From positions 2,712,514-2,776,513 of the forward strand of contig NZ_JAFEUS010000002.1 in the NCBI RefSeq assembly GCF_027853335.1: a stretch of DNA of 64,000 bases. Reading direction: 5' to 3'. This stretch comes from Leucobacter sp. UCMA 4100. GTDB lineage: Bacteria > Actinomycetota > Actinomycetes > Actinomycetales > Microbacteriaceae. Below the pieces are notes generated by a model, which did not search any database, was not told where the DNA came from, and was given only the letters and a program-made list of their open reading frames with translations. Within the stretch, counting starts at the first letter, position 1. Every line of letters starts with the position of its first letter. Below are positions 53,314 to 60,997 of the stretch, in pieces. The position numbers were made by a program, and so were the translations under genes.

Positions 53314-55170
53314 ATGGCAGGGCGTATTCGGGCACAAGATATTGACGAGGTCAAAGCTCGCGTCAATATTGCTGACGTGGTGAGCGACTATGTCGCGTTG
53401 AAACCAGGCGGTGTCGATTCGATGAAAGGGCTGTGCCCCTTTCACGACGAACGCAGCCCGAGTTTTCATGTGAGGCCCGCGCTCGGCTACTACCACTGCT
53501 TCGGGTGCGGCGAGTCAGGCGACGCGATCTCGTTCATTCAGAACATGGATCACCTTTCGTTCGCCGAAACCGTTGAACGGCTGGCGGCAAAGGTCGGCTA
53601 CACCCTCACCTACGAAGAGGGGGGAGCGCCGCAACGCTCAGGCCCGAACCGCACGAGGCTGTTCGCCGCAAACGACGCTGCGGCAACGTTCTTTGCCGAG
53701 CAGCTCGCGAGCGACGAAGCGGCGATCGGTCGCGACCTGTTGCTCTCAAGGGGCTTCGACGAGGCCTCGTGGGCGAGATTCGGTGTCGGGTACGCGCGCA
53801 ACTCGTGGGAAAGCCTCAAGCAGCACCTCGGCAAGCTGGGCTTCACCGAGGAAGAGATGTCGCTCGCTGGGCTGCTCTCGCAGGGGCAGCGCGGCACCTA
53901 CGACCGTTTTCGCGGCCGCCTCGTTTGGCCGATTCGTGACACGAGTGGGCAAACCCTCGGCTTCGGCGCGCGTAAGCTCCGTGAAGACGACAACGGGCCC
54001 AAATACCTGAACACGCCTGAAACGCCGATCTACCACAAGTCGAAGGTGCTGTACGGTCTCGACCTCGGCAAGCGGGCGATCTCGCAGAACAAACGCGTCA
54101 TCGTCGTCGAGGGGTACACCGACGTCATGGCCTGCCACCTCGCCGGCATCACCGAGGCCGTCGCAACCTGTGGCACGGCATTTGGCAAAGAGCACATTTC
54201 GCTCCTGCGACGGGTGATGGGCGATGACGTGTCGGCCGAGGTGATCTTCACCTTTGACCCCGACGAAGCGGGGCAGAAAGCCGCGCTGAAAGCGTTCGCC
54301 GACGAGAAACAGTTCAGCGCCCAGACATACATGGCGGTTGCGCCCGACGGGCTCGATCCCTCTGACCTCAGGCAACACCGTGGCGACGAAGCGCTCACCG
54401 CAATGTTCGAGGCGAAGAAGCCGCTCTTCGAGTTTGCGCTGCGCCAGGCTATCGGCCGCTTTGACCTCAACACGGTTGAGGGGCGTTCGTCGGCATTGCG
54501 AGCAGCGGCACCGATCGTCGCCGACATTCGCGATGAGGGCGTGCGCAAGGGGTATGCGCGTGAGCTCTCGCTCATGCTGGGCGCAGATCTCGCCGACGTG
54601 CAGCAGGCGATGCGGTCGGCCCACGCCAACCAGCAGATGGTCATCGAAGAACCCCCAGCGTGGATGCCGCCGCCCGAAGAGACCGCCATCGAGCGCCAGA
54701 TCACGCTGCGTATGCTGCCCAACACGCCGCCCGTGCGCGCCGAGCGTGACGCCCTCATGGCGATGCTGCAGTACCCCGAAACGGTGGGCGTCGAGATGCT
54801 CGCGCAGGCCGTCGCGGTGCAGTTTCACGAGCCGACGTTCGGAGTCGTCGCGCAGTCGATCGCGCAGCAGCTCACGAGCCTCGACCAGCCGGGCTGGCTC
54901 GACCGCGTGATCACCGGGGTGCCCGAGAACATGCAGAGCGTCGCGCGCGAGCTTGCACTCGCCCCGATCCCGCAACGCAAAGTCGAGGGCATCGCGCACT
55001 ACGTGACCGCGATCGTGAGCTCGCTCATTGAGCGCGACCTGCTCCTACTCAAACAGGAGATGCTGTCACGGCTGCAGCGCATCGAAGACCCGCAAGACGC
55101 GATGTTTCGGCAGTTGCAGGAACAGATACGCATGCTGGAGCAGGCTCGACGTTCACTACGACCCGAATAA
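53314..55170 (+). CDS. dnaG: DNA primase
   Basis: Makes RNA primers for replication. The 618 residues have the CHC2 zinc site (GLCPFHDERSPSFHV ... YYHCFGCGESGDAISFI, about 37-70), the RNA polymerase domain with GRLVWPIRD, TOPRIM residues in VVVEGYTDVMACH and FDPDEAGQKA, and a C-terminal helicase-binding part. The ATG at 53314 is chosen over a longer frame that overlaps dgt. Confidence 0.95.
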   Translation: MAGRIRAQDIDEVKARVNIADVVSDYVALKPGGVDSMKGLCPFHDERSPSFHVRPALGYYHCFGCGESGDAISFIQNMDHLSFAETVERLAAKVGYTLTYEEGGAPQRSGPNRTRLFAANDAAATFFAEQLASDEAAIGRDLLLSRGFDEASWARFGVGYARNSWESLKQHLGKLGFTEEEMSLAGLLSQGQRGTYDRFRGRLVWPIRDTSGQTLGFGARKLREDDNGPKYLNTPETPIYHKSKVLYGLDLGKRAISQNKRVIVVEGYTDVMACHLAGITEAVATCGTAFGKEHISLLRRVMGDDVSAEVIFTFDPDEAGQKAALKAFADEKQFSAQTYMAVAPDGLDPSDLRQHRGDEALTAMFEAKKPLFEFALRQAIGRFDLNTVEGRSSALRAAAPIVADIRDEGVRKGYARELSLMLGADLADVQQAMRSAHANQQMVIEEPPAWMPPPEETAIERQITLRMLPNTPPVRAERDALMAMLQYPETVGVEMLAQAVAVQFHEPTFGVVAQSIAQQLTSLDQPGWLDRVITGVPENMQSVARELALAPIPQRKVEGIAHYVTAIVSSLIERDLLLLKQEMLSRLQRIEDPQDAMFRQLQEQIRMLEQARRSLRPE

Positions 55171-55235
55171 CCGCGACCGGTACGCTGGTACTGGGACGAA
55201 TGCCCCGTGCCACGTTGAACAGATAGGAAGAACGC

Positions 55236-56081
55236 ATGAGAGACATCGATACGCAGGCCGATCCGGCTCTGTTCGCATCAGACCTCTCGCTCGGCTATCA
55301 AGAGCGTCCCGGCAGATCGTTTCAAGCCGTCGAGGGTGTCTCGGTCGAAGTTGCTCGTGGTTCGTCGCTCGCGCTTCTCGGCGAGAGCGGATCGGGCAAG
55401 TCGACCCTCGCGAAATACCTCGCCGCGCGAGCCAACGACGTCGTGAGCAAGACCGACCGCATCCAGCGCATCTCGGGCGAGGGGCGCGTGCTCGGTACCT
55501 CACTCACGAAGCTTTCAAAGAAGGCCACTCGCAACCTCACGGCGCACGTCGGCTACCTGCAGCAAGACGCGGGCGCGAAACTGCCGCCCGAATACACGGT
55601 CGGCGATATCATCTTCCTTCCCATCGAGGAACGCATCAAAGGCTTCGACCGCTCCCAGCTCGGTGAGCAGATCGCCGAGATGTTCGACATCGTCTCGCTG
55701 CCGCTCACCTACCTGCAAAAGTATCCCTACGAGCTCTCAAAGGGCCAGCGCCAACGCGTCGCGGTCTTGCAGTCGCTGATCCACTCGCCAAGCGTGTACA
55801 TTGCTGACGAACCGACGCTCGGCGTTGACGCCAACAATAGGCCGAAGATCGTCGACCTCATTCAGTGGTACCGCGAGCGTACGAACCCGACCATGCTCAT
55901 CATCAGCCACGACATCGGGCTGCTCGAGGCGCTCATCCACGACGTGCTCATTCTCAAGGGAGGCAGCGCCGTGGGTCTCGGTAGCATCGACACGATCTTC
56001 AGGCACGCCTCGCACGAGTACGTCGTCAAGCTGGCGGAAGCGCTTCGGGCGAACGCCTACGACGAGATCGCGGGCGACTAG
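55236..56081 (+). CDS. Orphan ABC transporter ATPase (peptide-importer type)
   Basis: A 281-residue nucleotide-binding protein: Walker A LLGESGSGKSTLAKYL (about 48-63), Q-loop in VGYLQQDAG, signature YELSKGQRQRV (LSKGQ in place of LSGGQ), Walker B VYIADEPTLG and H-loop LIISHD. It resembles Dpp/Opp ATPases in the signature but no permease or binding-protein gene is near, so its membrane partner is unknown. Start behind ATAGGAAG. Confidence 0.87.
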   Translation: MRDIDTQADPALFASDLSLGYQERPGRSFQAVEGVSVEVARGSSLALLGESGSGKSTLAKYLAARANDVVSKTDRIQRISGEGRVLGTSLTKLSKKATRNLTAHVGYLQQDAGAKLPPEYTVGDIIFLPIEERIKGFDRSQLGEQIAEMFDIVSLPLTYLQKYPYELSKGQRQRVAVLQSLIHSPSVYIADEPTLGVDANNRPKIVDLIQWYRERTNPTMLIISHDIGLLEALIHDVLILKGGSAVGLGSIDTIFRHASHEYVVKLAEALRANAYDEIAGD

Positions 56082-56219
56082 TGCGGCTAGCAGCTTGCTG
56101 GGCTTGCGCTTCACGGAAACACTGAAGCGCTGAAGCGGTTGGCGACGGCTTGGCCGCGAGGCTGGTTGGCGTGTTGATTTTTGTGCGAGCCCAATATGCA
56201 GTAGTATTTTGAGGTGCCC

Positions 56220-56290
56220 GCGGGTGTAGCTCAATGGTAGAGCCCCAGTCTTCCAAACTGGTTGTGCGAGTTCGATTCTCGTCACCCGCT
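56220..56290 (+). tRNA. tRNA-Gly (TCC)
   Basis: 71 nt, GCGGGTG/CACCCGC acceptor stem, anticodon TCC in CTTCCAA flanked by CCAGT/ACTGG, T arm GAGTTCGATTCTC. Confidence 0.95.
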
Positions 56291-56612
56291 CCAATTCTTT
56301 TGTTTCTCCAGCCGGTTTGGTGTCTTTGGCGGTCTTTCCTTCTCTGCGGCATGGGTCTCTGAGTGAAGCTTGTCTGCCTCGGCTGGCCTATGCCTTTCAG
56401 TCAGACAGTCAGACAGTCAGACAGTCAGACAGTCAGTCGGTCAGCCGGCCGTTGGCGTTATCGACAGGGCTGTCAAAGCGCGCCTCCCGGCCCGGCCGTC
56501 ATGTGCTGCGGCGCGTCTCGGCTGGGCGTCTCAAATGTTCGTGACTGAAGCGGTGTCGATTTGCTCTCGGGTGCAATTCGTTGATAGTGTTATTCCCGTT
56601 GCCAAGGCACAT
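56291..56612. other. Gene-free stretch between tRNA-Gly and tRNA-Asn
   Basis: 322 bp containing only an 8-bp tandem repeat (56398-56436). The short frames covering it have no ribosome site and depend on the repeat for their length. Confidence 0.55.
56398..56436. repeat. 8-bp tandem repeat CAGTCAGA, about 5 copies
   Basis: Four perfect CAGTCAGA copies and a partial fifth, followed by degenerate CGGTCAGC. Too short and spacer-free to be CRISPR. Confidence 0.85.
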
Positions 56613-56684
56613 TCCCCTGTAGCTCAATGGCAGAGCAGCCGGCTGTTAACCGGCAGGTTGTTGGTTCGAATCCAACCGGGGGAG
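56613..56684 (+). tRNA. tRNA-Asn (GTT)
   Basis: 72 nt, TCCCCTG/CGGGGGA acceptor stem (one G-U), anticodon GTT in CTGTTAA, T arm TTGGTTCGAATCCAA. Its 3' half is duplicated at 58604-58649. Confidence 0.95.
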
Positions 56685-56690
56685 CGAACG

Positions 56691-56715
56691 GCCCTCACTC
56701 TTCGGAGTGGGGGCC
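56691..56715 (+). terminator. Terminator of tRNA-Asn
   Basis: GCCCTCACTC, TTCG loop, GAGTGGGGGC, then CTTTTG. One wobble pair. The same hairpin recurs in the duplicate at about 58656-58680. Confidence 0.8.
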
Positions 56716-56803
56716 TTTTGTTGTTTACAGGGTGGCGGGGGTTTTCGGGCTCGGGATCGAGCTGCGCCGATCCGCCCTCATCGTGTGGTCACTTTCGTGC
56801 CTT

Positions 56804-56858
56804 GTGTGGCCACAAAGTGCTGAAAAGGGTGAGCAGTTTCGACACTTTGTGACCACAC
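56804..56858. repeat. Palindrome family B, copy 1
   Basis: 22-bp arms (56804-56825, 56837-56858) around an 11-bp centre, with three mismatches. Part of the segmental duplication; copy 2 at 58772-58826 is perfect. Confidence 0.8.
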
Positions 56859-56886
56859 GGCGCGCGTGAAACGCGAAACGAACCGG

Positions 56887-57110
56887 TCAGAGCCGGGGAA
56901 ACGCCGGCGACATCTGCATGGAGGTGTCGGCGCTGCGCTGGAAAGCGTCGATTTGGGGCACGAGCCGGCGAAAGTGCTCGGTGGCACAGTGGGCGTAGAG
57001 GGCGGCGCGGTCGGGGCACTCCTCGAGGAAGATGAAGTGCCCAGGGTCTTCGCGGCCGATGCGGCGTGTGTACGAGATGCTTGGCGGTTCGAGCCGGGTG
57101 GCCGCACGAG
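56887..57110 (-). pseudogene. Decayed copy of the antibiotic biosynthesis monooxygenase-like gene
   Basis: The minus strand carries the last two thirds of the intact gene at 58855-59154: REDPGHFIFLEE, HCATEHFRRLVPQIDAFQ and MSPAFP are recognisable, with substitutions such as Trp to Cys after the LEE. A one-base deletion near 57100 breaks the frame and the N-terminal part is missing. Confidence 0.8.
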
Positions 57111-57115
57111 AGCCT

Positions 57116-57184
57116 CGGAGAGCGCTTCATGAACAACGCATGCGTGTTCAGAGCCCACAACCGTCTCAAAGCCTTCGCAAGGCC
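57116..57184 (-). pseudogene. Remnant of the DUF-like small gene next to it
   Basis: About 70 bp resemble the C-terminal coding end of the 59156-59419 gene (a stretch like ETVVGSEHACVVHEALSE against EAVAGAEHSNGIREALTG). The intervening sequence has been deleted relative to the intact copy. Confidence 0.55.
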
Positions 57185-57423
57185 TCGGTCTATGCAAACT
57201 CAGTTTAAGAAGTGAGTGCAGAAAGAGCTCGTGACTGAGGGGGCTGCGGTATTGCTGAGTTCACGACACATATGGCAATCACTCAGGACTCGATCGATGC
57301 GAAGGAGTTCTTCCTTGACAGGGTTGTTGAGGTCGAGCCTGAGCCATCGACTTTCATAGTTTGTGAGGGGCTGGCTTGTGCCGACCCCTCACAACGGAAT
57401 CGTGATGCGCTACAGGCGCTTAC

Positions 57424-57546
57424 TTATTTCCGGGTGCTCAAGAGTGAAGCAGCAGCCTGGTTTTTATCCCGTTTAGCCGCTTTCTTCTCTTTTGCAGTCT
57501 TAGAAGCTGGTTTTTTGCCAGCTTTCTGGCCTCTATCTTTGGACAT
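57424..57546 (-). CDS. Very small Lys/Ala-rich basic protein, 40 residues
   Basis: An ATG at 57546 stands 7 nt behind a strong AGGAAGG. The 40 residues begin MSKDRGQKAGKKPASK and end ASLLSTRK, with about 13 Lys or Arg. Small MSKDRG-type basic proteins occur in many bacteria with no known role; nucleic-acid binding is a guess. It was too short for usual ORF cut-offs. Confidence 0.65.
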   Translation of the reverse strand: MSKDRGQKAGKKPASKTAKEKKAAKRDKNQAAASLLSTRK

Positions 57547-57638
57547 TCATTGTCCTTCCTACTGACGGGGGATACCCGTTTTGACAGTAGCGCTCCATGA
57601 TGTGAGAGCTTCAAGAACTGTCAGGTTGTGGCGCAAAG

Positions 57639-57842
57639 TTAGAGAGCTACGATGTTCGCGGCTTGCATGCCCTTGTCGCCCCGTTCGGCGTCGAAGCTAA
57701 CCTTCTGGTTTTCTTCAAGTGTGCGAAATCCATTGCTTGTGATTGCGCTGAAGTGGGCGAAGAGATCTGCTGAACCATCGTCGGGCTGGATGAAGCCGAA
57801 GCCTTTGTCAGCGTTGAACCATTTCACGGTACCTGTTGCCAT
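57639..57842 (-). CDS. cspA: Cold-shock domain protein
   Basis: A 67-residue single cold-shock domain that binds single-stranded RNA or DNA and melts RNA structure. [20 protein letters not shown] holds RNP1 (KGFGFI), and DLFAHFSAI is RNP2. A purine-rich AAAGGATAAAG ribosome site precedes the ATG. The leader contains a perfect palindrome (57864-57880). Confidence 0.95.
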   Translation of the reverse strand: MATGTVKWFNADKGFGFIQPDDGSADLFAHFSAITSNGFRTLEENQKVSFDAERGDKGMQAANIVAL

Positions 57843-57863
57843 GTTCTTTATCCTTTGTTTGTT

Positions 57864-57880
57864 TGATCACTTGGTGATCA
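57864..57880. promoter_or_regulatory. Palindrome in the cspA leader
   Basis: TGATCAC-TTG-GTGATCA, a perfect 7-bp dyad 22 nt before the cspA ATG. It could be a repressor site or an RNA hairpin affecting ribosome access. Confidence 0.45.
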
Positions 57881-57912
57881 GCCAGGTGCTCCTTGTAGGC
57901 AGCACGATGTGG

Positions 57913-58116
57913 TTAGTGACGGGTTGTTGCCGTTTCGGCTTCTTGCTGTGCTCTTTCGAGGGAAGCGTAGGTGCCGGTAGGGAACCCGTGAGAATTGTGA
58001 AGCGTGTACCCGTGATCATCACAGGCAATAAATCCGGCGAACTCTCCGTCGACCGTTGCAGCTGTGACTTCGTGTGACGCTTGACGCCATGTAAATGGGG
58101 CACTTTTGGTGCTAAT
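57913..58116 (-). pseudogene. Open frame without a standard start upstream of cspA
   Basis: On the minus strand 67 codons are open before a TAA. The sequence looks protein-like (VDGEFAGFIACDDHGYTLHN, then FPTGTYASLERAQQEA) and resembles small proteins of unknown function common in this family. There is no ATG, GTG or TTG in frame after the upstream stop, so it is probably a broken gene, or starts at ATT. Confidence 0.35.
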
Positions 58117-58603
58117 GAAAGAGATGTTTACCGTTCAGATATTTTCGACGTAGTGTCGCATGAGGTGAGACGTGAATCAATGTTTGCCAGGTCATATCAC
58201 TGGCATTAAGTCGGCCCGGCTTTTGCCGGCAGAAACGCAACTTCCTGTGTCTCGTTCATCACTCTACTGCATAGGGATTCTTTTCCAGCTGGGAAGCTGG
58301 GGCGAAAGTGCTCATTTGGGAGTTCAACGGGTCACCTTGGCGATGGCTTCTGGTTCTACGCCAGTCAACCATGAATGATGAAACGTGGCACAGACAGCTG
58401 TCATATGGGCTACTCTGGCGAGCAATCATAGTAGTCCCCCGGCTCTGATCGTTGTGCAGAGCGAGACCCCGGCGGGTTGACCGTGCTGAAACGGTCTGTC
58501 GAATCTGCTCTCGGCGTGTTGGTTCTGTATCGGGCCCAGGAAAACGCTAAGCGGAGAAGACAATGACCATCTGTTTGAGTGCAGCGTGCTCCTCGAGGCA
58601 CGC
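58117..58603. other. No recognisable feature
   Basis: About 490 bp with lower GC than the flanks. The short frames have neither ribosome sites nor protein-like composition. It precedes the truncated tRNA-Asn copy. Confidence 0.5.
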
Positions 58604-58649
58604 CCGGCTGTGAACCGGCAGGTTGTTGGTTCGAACCCAACCGGGGGAG
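58604..58649 (+). pseudogene. 3' half of tRNA-Asn (duplicated, non-functional)
   Basis: From the anticodon stem to the 3' end it matches tRNA-Asn at 56639-56684, with two changes: the anticodon third base T to G (GTT to GTG) and one T-arm change. The 5' half is absent, so no cloverleaf can form. Confidence 0.85.
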
Positions 58650-58771
58650 CGAACGGCCCTCACTCTTCGGAGTGGGGGCCGTTTGTTGTTTACAGGGGGG
58701 GGCGGGGGTTTTCGGGCTCGGGATTGGTCTGCGCCGATCCGCCCCTCATCGTGTGGTCACTTTCGTGCCTT

Positions 58772-58826
58772 GTGTGGTCAAAAAGTGTCGAAAATGGTGA
58801 GCAGTTTCGACACTTTTTGACCACAC
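58772..58826. repeat. Palindrome family B, copy 2 (perfect)
   Basis: 22-bp perfect arms (58772-58793 and 58805-58826) around an 11-bp centre. Relative to copy 1 one base pair changes on both arms (C-G to A-T), keeping the pairing. Confidence 0.88.
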
Positions 58827-58854
58827 GGTGCGCGTGAAACGCGAAACGAGCCGG

Positions 58855-59154
58855 TCAGAGCCCGGGAAACGCCGGCGACATCTGGATATAGGTGTCGGCG
58901 CTGCGCTGGAAGGCATCGATTTGGGGCACGAGCCGGCGAAAGTGCTCGGTGGCACAGTGGGCGTCGAGCGCGGCGCGGTCGGGCCACTCCTCGAGGAAGA
59001 TGAAGTGCCCAGGGTCTTCACGGTCGATGCAGAGTTCGTACGAGATGTTTAGCGGTTCGAGCCGGGTGAGCCGCACGAGCTCCTCGTAAAGGGGCATGAC
59101 GGTCTCGATCGCGTCGTGCCGAATGAAATCTTGGGCGATGACCTTCAGCGTCAT
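58855..59154 (-). CDS. Antibiotic biosynthesis monooxygenase-like (ABM) protein
   Basis: A 99-residue dimeric alpha-beta barrel protein of the ABM/YgiN type: MTLKVIAQDF at the start, YELCIDREDPGHFIFLEEW, and DAHCATEHFRRLVPQ with the usual histidine. Members act as quinol or small-molecule oxygenases, or as stress proteins; the substrate is unknown. AGGAGC precedes the ATG. It is downstream of the 59156-59419 gene by 1 bp and has a decayed duplicate at 56887-57110. Confidence 0.87.
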   Translation of the reverse strand: MTLKVIAQDFIRHDAIETVMPLYEELVRLTRLEPLNISYELCIDREDPGHFIFLEEWPDRAALDAHCATEHFRRLVPQIDAFQRSADTYIQMSPAFPGL

Positions 59155-59155
59155 G

Positions 59156-59419
59156 CTAGGCTCCTTCGCCGGTGAGAGCTTCGCGAATACCGTTTGAATG
59201 CTCTGCTCCCGCAACCGCCTCGAGCGCCTTCGCAAGGCCATGGTTGGTCTTTACGACGCTGTTGAGTGTGAGCGCGATCATCGCCTTGAGCACCTCGGTG
59301 CTCGGGGTCTCGATCGAGAGGGCTTCGGCCGCTTGCGAAAGGAGCTTCGTGGCCTCTCGTGATTGCACTGCCGCCTCTTCAAGAAGGCGCAATTGTTCTG
59401 CGTTCATGGCCACTGTCAT
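59156..59419 (-). CDS. Hypothetical small helical protein, partner of ABM gene
   Basis: An 87-residue all-helical, soluble protein (QLRLLEEAAVQSREATKLLS). No family recognised. AGGAG lies 2 nt before the ATG at 59419 but 8 nt before a GTG at 59413, so the real start may be the GTG. It ends 1 bp before the ABM gene. Confidence 0.65.
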   Translation of the reverse strand: MTVAMNAEQLRLLEEAAVQSREATKLLSQAAEALSIETPSTEVLKAMIALTLNSVVKTNHGLAKALEAVAGAEHSNGIREALTGEGA

Positions 59420-59536
59420 AACTCCTGTCAGCCGCGAGTGCGGTGCCTGAATCGCCGCACGATACTTCAGTACTGACCGTACATGAGGGCACCGACAAGA
59501 AGGATGTATGGGGCACCGCTGAGCGTCTCTAACGGC

Positions 59537-59542
59537 TAGGGT
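59537..59542 (+). promoter_or_regulatory. Leaderless -10 box for 59549 gene
   Basis: TAGGGT ends 6 nt before the ATG at 59549; no ribosome site. Confidence 0.4.
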
Positions 59543-59548
59543 AGAAAC

Positions 59549-59830
59549 ATGATGGCAAGGCCTGAAAACCCTAGACTCGCCCGCTGCTTTGATGATTCAC
59601 TCTCGCGTGGCTACGAGATCCGCTATGCCGATGAGACGCAGGTGATCGCCTACCGCAAGAACACCTGGGGCTGCTTTGGCCTCATGTTCCTCTTCGTTAT
59701 CGGAGTGCTGACGGCGTTTATCGTGCCGATCATCCTGCTCATCCTGGGGGCTTTCGCCCCGGGCGGTCAGGTGATCACCTACCGGCTGAAGCGCAACGGC
59801 AAAGTCTCGAAAAAGCGCCGGGCCGCCTAG
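59549..59830 (+). CDS. Small membrane protein
   Basis: A 93-residue protein with an N-terminal soluble part (YEIRYADETQVIAYRKNTWG), one or two hydrophobic helices (about 43-70) and a basic C-terminus (RLKRNGKVSKKRRAA). No family recognised. It is flanked by divergent small genes and followed by a strong hairpin. Confidence 0.7.
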   Translation: MMARPENPRLARCFDDSLSRGYEIRYADETQVIAYRKNTWGCFGLMFLFVIGVLTAFIVPIILLILGAFAPGGQVITYRLKRNGKVSKKRRAA

Positions 59831-59848
59831 CCCCGCTCCATACAGAAC

Positions 59849-59882
59849 GAGGGCCGGGAGATGAGTGCGTCTCCCGGCCCTC
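59849..59882. terminator. Terminator between convergent small genes
   Basis: A perfect 13-bp stem, GAGGGCCGGGAGA (59849-59861) and its complement (59870-59882), with an 8-nt loop. Confidence 0.8.
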
Positions 59883-59886
59883 GCGC

Positions 59887-60063
59887 TTAGTCGCTGCCGT
59901 CGAGTGTGATGATGTCTTCGTCTTGAAGGTCATCGCGCTGGTTCTCGTCAGCGGTTTCGGCGTCTTCTGGATGTTGTAGGGCGTCGGCCGACTCTGCTGC
60001 GCCGAGATCTCGCCCTGGCCACGGTGTGTTGGTTGTTTCTGTGATGTTACGTGAATGCTTCAT
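59887..60063 (-). CDS. Small acidic hypothetical protein, 58 residues
   Basis: An ATG at 60063 with a perfect CAAGGAGG ribosome site starts 58 residues rich in Asp, Glu and Asn, ending EDIITLDGSD. It looks intrinsically disordered. Its upstream neighbour (60115-60288) is likewise small and acidic, so the two probably form one transcript. Confidence 0.6.
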   Translation of the reverse strand: MKHSRNITETTNTPWPGRDLGAAESADALQHPEDAETADENQRDDLQDEDIITLDGSD

Positions 60064-60114
60064 GGTTGCCTCCTTGCGGGGGTGGTGAAGAACGAACACG
60101 CTCTCGTTCGAGTG

Positions 60115-60288
60115 CTACCCGAAGGGATTCGCCGACTTCTTCTCGGTGTCAGGGTGCCGAATCAGGGCTGGATCAGTGAGGCCCTTACGAGGGTCTTCAT
60201 CGCCGCGAACTTCGTCGTTGGCGCCATCCATGACCGGTTCGTCAAGTGTCTCTTCGGTTTTCTGTGCGGCTGTTTCGTTGTCTTTCAT
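60115..60288 (-). CDS. Small acidic hypothetical protein, 57 residues
   Basis: An ATG at 60288 behind AAGGAGG starts a 57-residue frame (MKDNETAAQKTEETLDEP onward, ending KKSANPFG) that stops at a TAG. It is acidic and probably disordered. It is below the usual ORF length limit. It precedes the 59887-60063 gene by 51 bp. Confidence 0.6.
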   Translation of the reverse strand: MKDNETAAQKTEETLDEPVMDGANDEVRGDEDPRKGLTDPALIRHPDTEKKSANPFG

Positions 60289-60406
60289 AGCGACCTCCTT
60301 ATGAGCCGTATGGCCAGTCTAGAAGCTGGGGCACGGCTTGCAAAGGGGTGTTCAGGCGATCGTCAGGGGCCGTTCAGGCGGGACTAAGACTCGCAGAAAG
60401 GGGGTG

Positions 60407-60718
60407 TCAGCCGATGGCGTCGAGGCACGGCTGGATGACCGCCATAAATTCGTTGACCGCTTCCTCGCTGTCTTCGAGCTTGTTCTCGAGCGCCGTGTAA
60501 TCCTCGATATCGTAGGTCTTTTCGAGCGTGTCAAGCGCACACTTGCAGTAGCCGCCCTGGCCGTTCGAGGTCTGCTTGCAGGCATTCATGAAGTTGGTCT
60601 TCACCTGCTTTGGCCAGTCACTCAGCGACGGGGTCGGCAGAAGGCTACAGGCTGAAAGCGCTGCCGCGATACTGCTGGCTGCCGCCACGGTAAGGGTCAT
60701 GCGTCGTAGAGTGCTCAT
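60407..60718 (-). CDS. Putative lipoprotein
   Basis: A 103-residue protein with a lipoprotein signal: basic N-terminus, hydrophobic core and lipobox AALSAC (Cys about 24). The mature part has four further Cys in the pattern NACKQ, YCKCALD and IQPCLD, probably forming disulphides outside the membrane. No family recognised. The ATG at 60718 is preferred; a -10 box at 60727-60732 supports a leaderless start. Confidence 0.72.
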   Translation of the reverse strand: MSTLRRMTLTVAAASSIAAALSACSLLPTPSLSDWPKQVKTNFMNACKQTSNGQGGYCKCALDTLEKTYDIEDYTALENKLEDSEEAVNEFMAVIQPCLDAIG

Positions 60719-60726
60719 AGGGGTAC

Positions 60727-60732
60727 ATTGTA
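60727..60732 (-). promoter_or_regulatory. Leaderless -10 box for lipoprotein gene
   Basis: TACAAT on the minus strand ends 8 nt before the ATG at 60718. Confidence 0.45.
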
Positions 60733-60997
60733 GCGGCAGAATCGCTCGTTTCGTGGCGTGATGAGGTGTACGAGAAGCTGGCAACAGGACAACGCACATG
60801 AACTCGGGGCGCTCCTTGTCGAGTCTTTACTGCTGGCTGTGGAGCTTAGGCAACGACACCCCGGTACCCCTGCTTCAACAGGGAACACCGGTTCACGGAT
60901 CACGCGCCGAAAACCCATGCGGCGGATCACGCAGAGCTCCCGCTCCCGCTCACGCGCCGACCACGCGTCCGGCTCTGAGCCGGTCTCCCTGGTAGTG

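Noticed and set aside
57272-57565. 97-codon frame on the + strand
   Set aside because: No ribosome site and poor composition; its second half is antisense to the well-supported 40-codon gene at 57424-57546.
57867-58103. 78-codon frame on the - strand upstream of cspA
   Set aside because: No ribosome site, overlaps the palindrome of the cspA leader, and the neighbouring frame (57913-58116) looks more protein-like.
58410-58640. 76-codon frame on the - strand
   Set aside because: It reads through the truncated tRNA-Asn copy and has no initiation signal.
56613-58649. Integrated phage or plasmid bounded by the tRNA-Asn repeat
   Set aside because: There is no integrase or phage gene between the copies, and the homology continues well beyond the tRNA into two genes, which suits a segmental duplication better.
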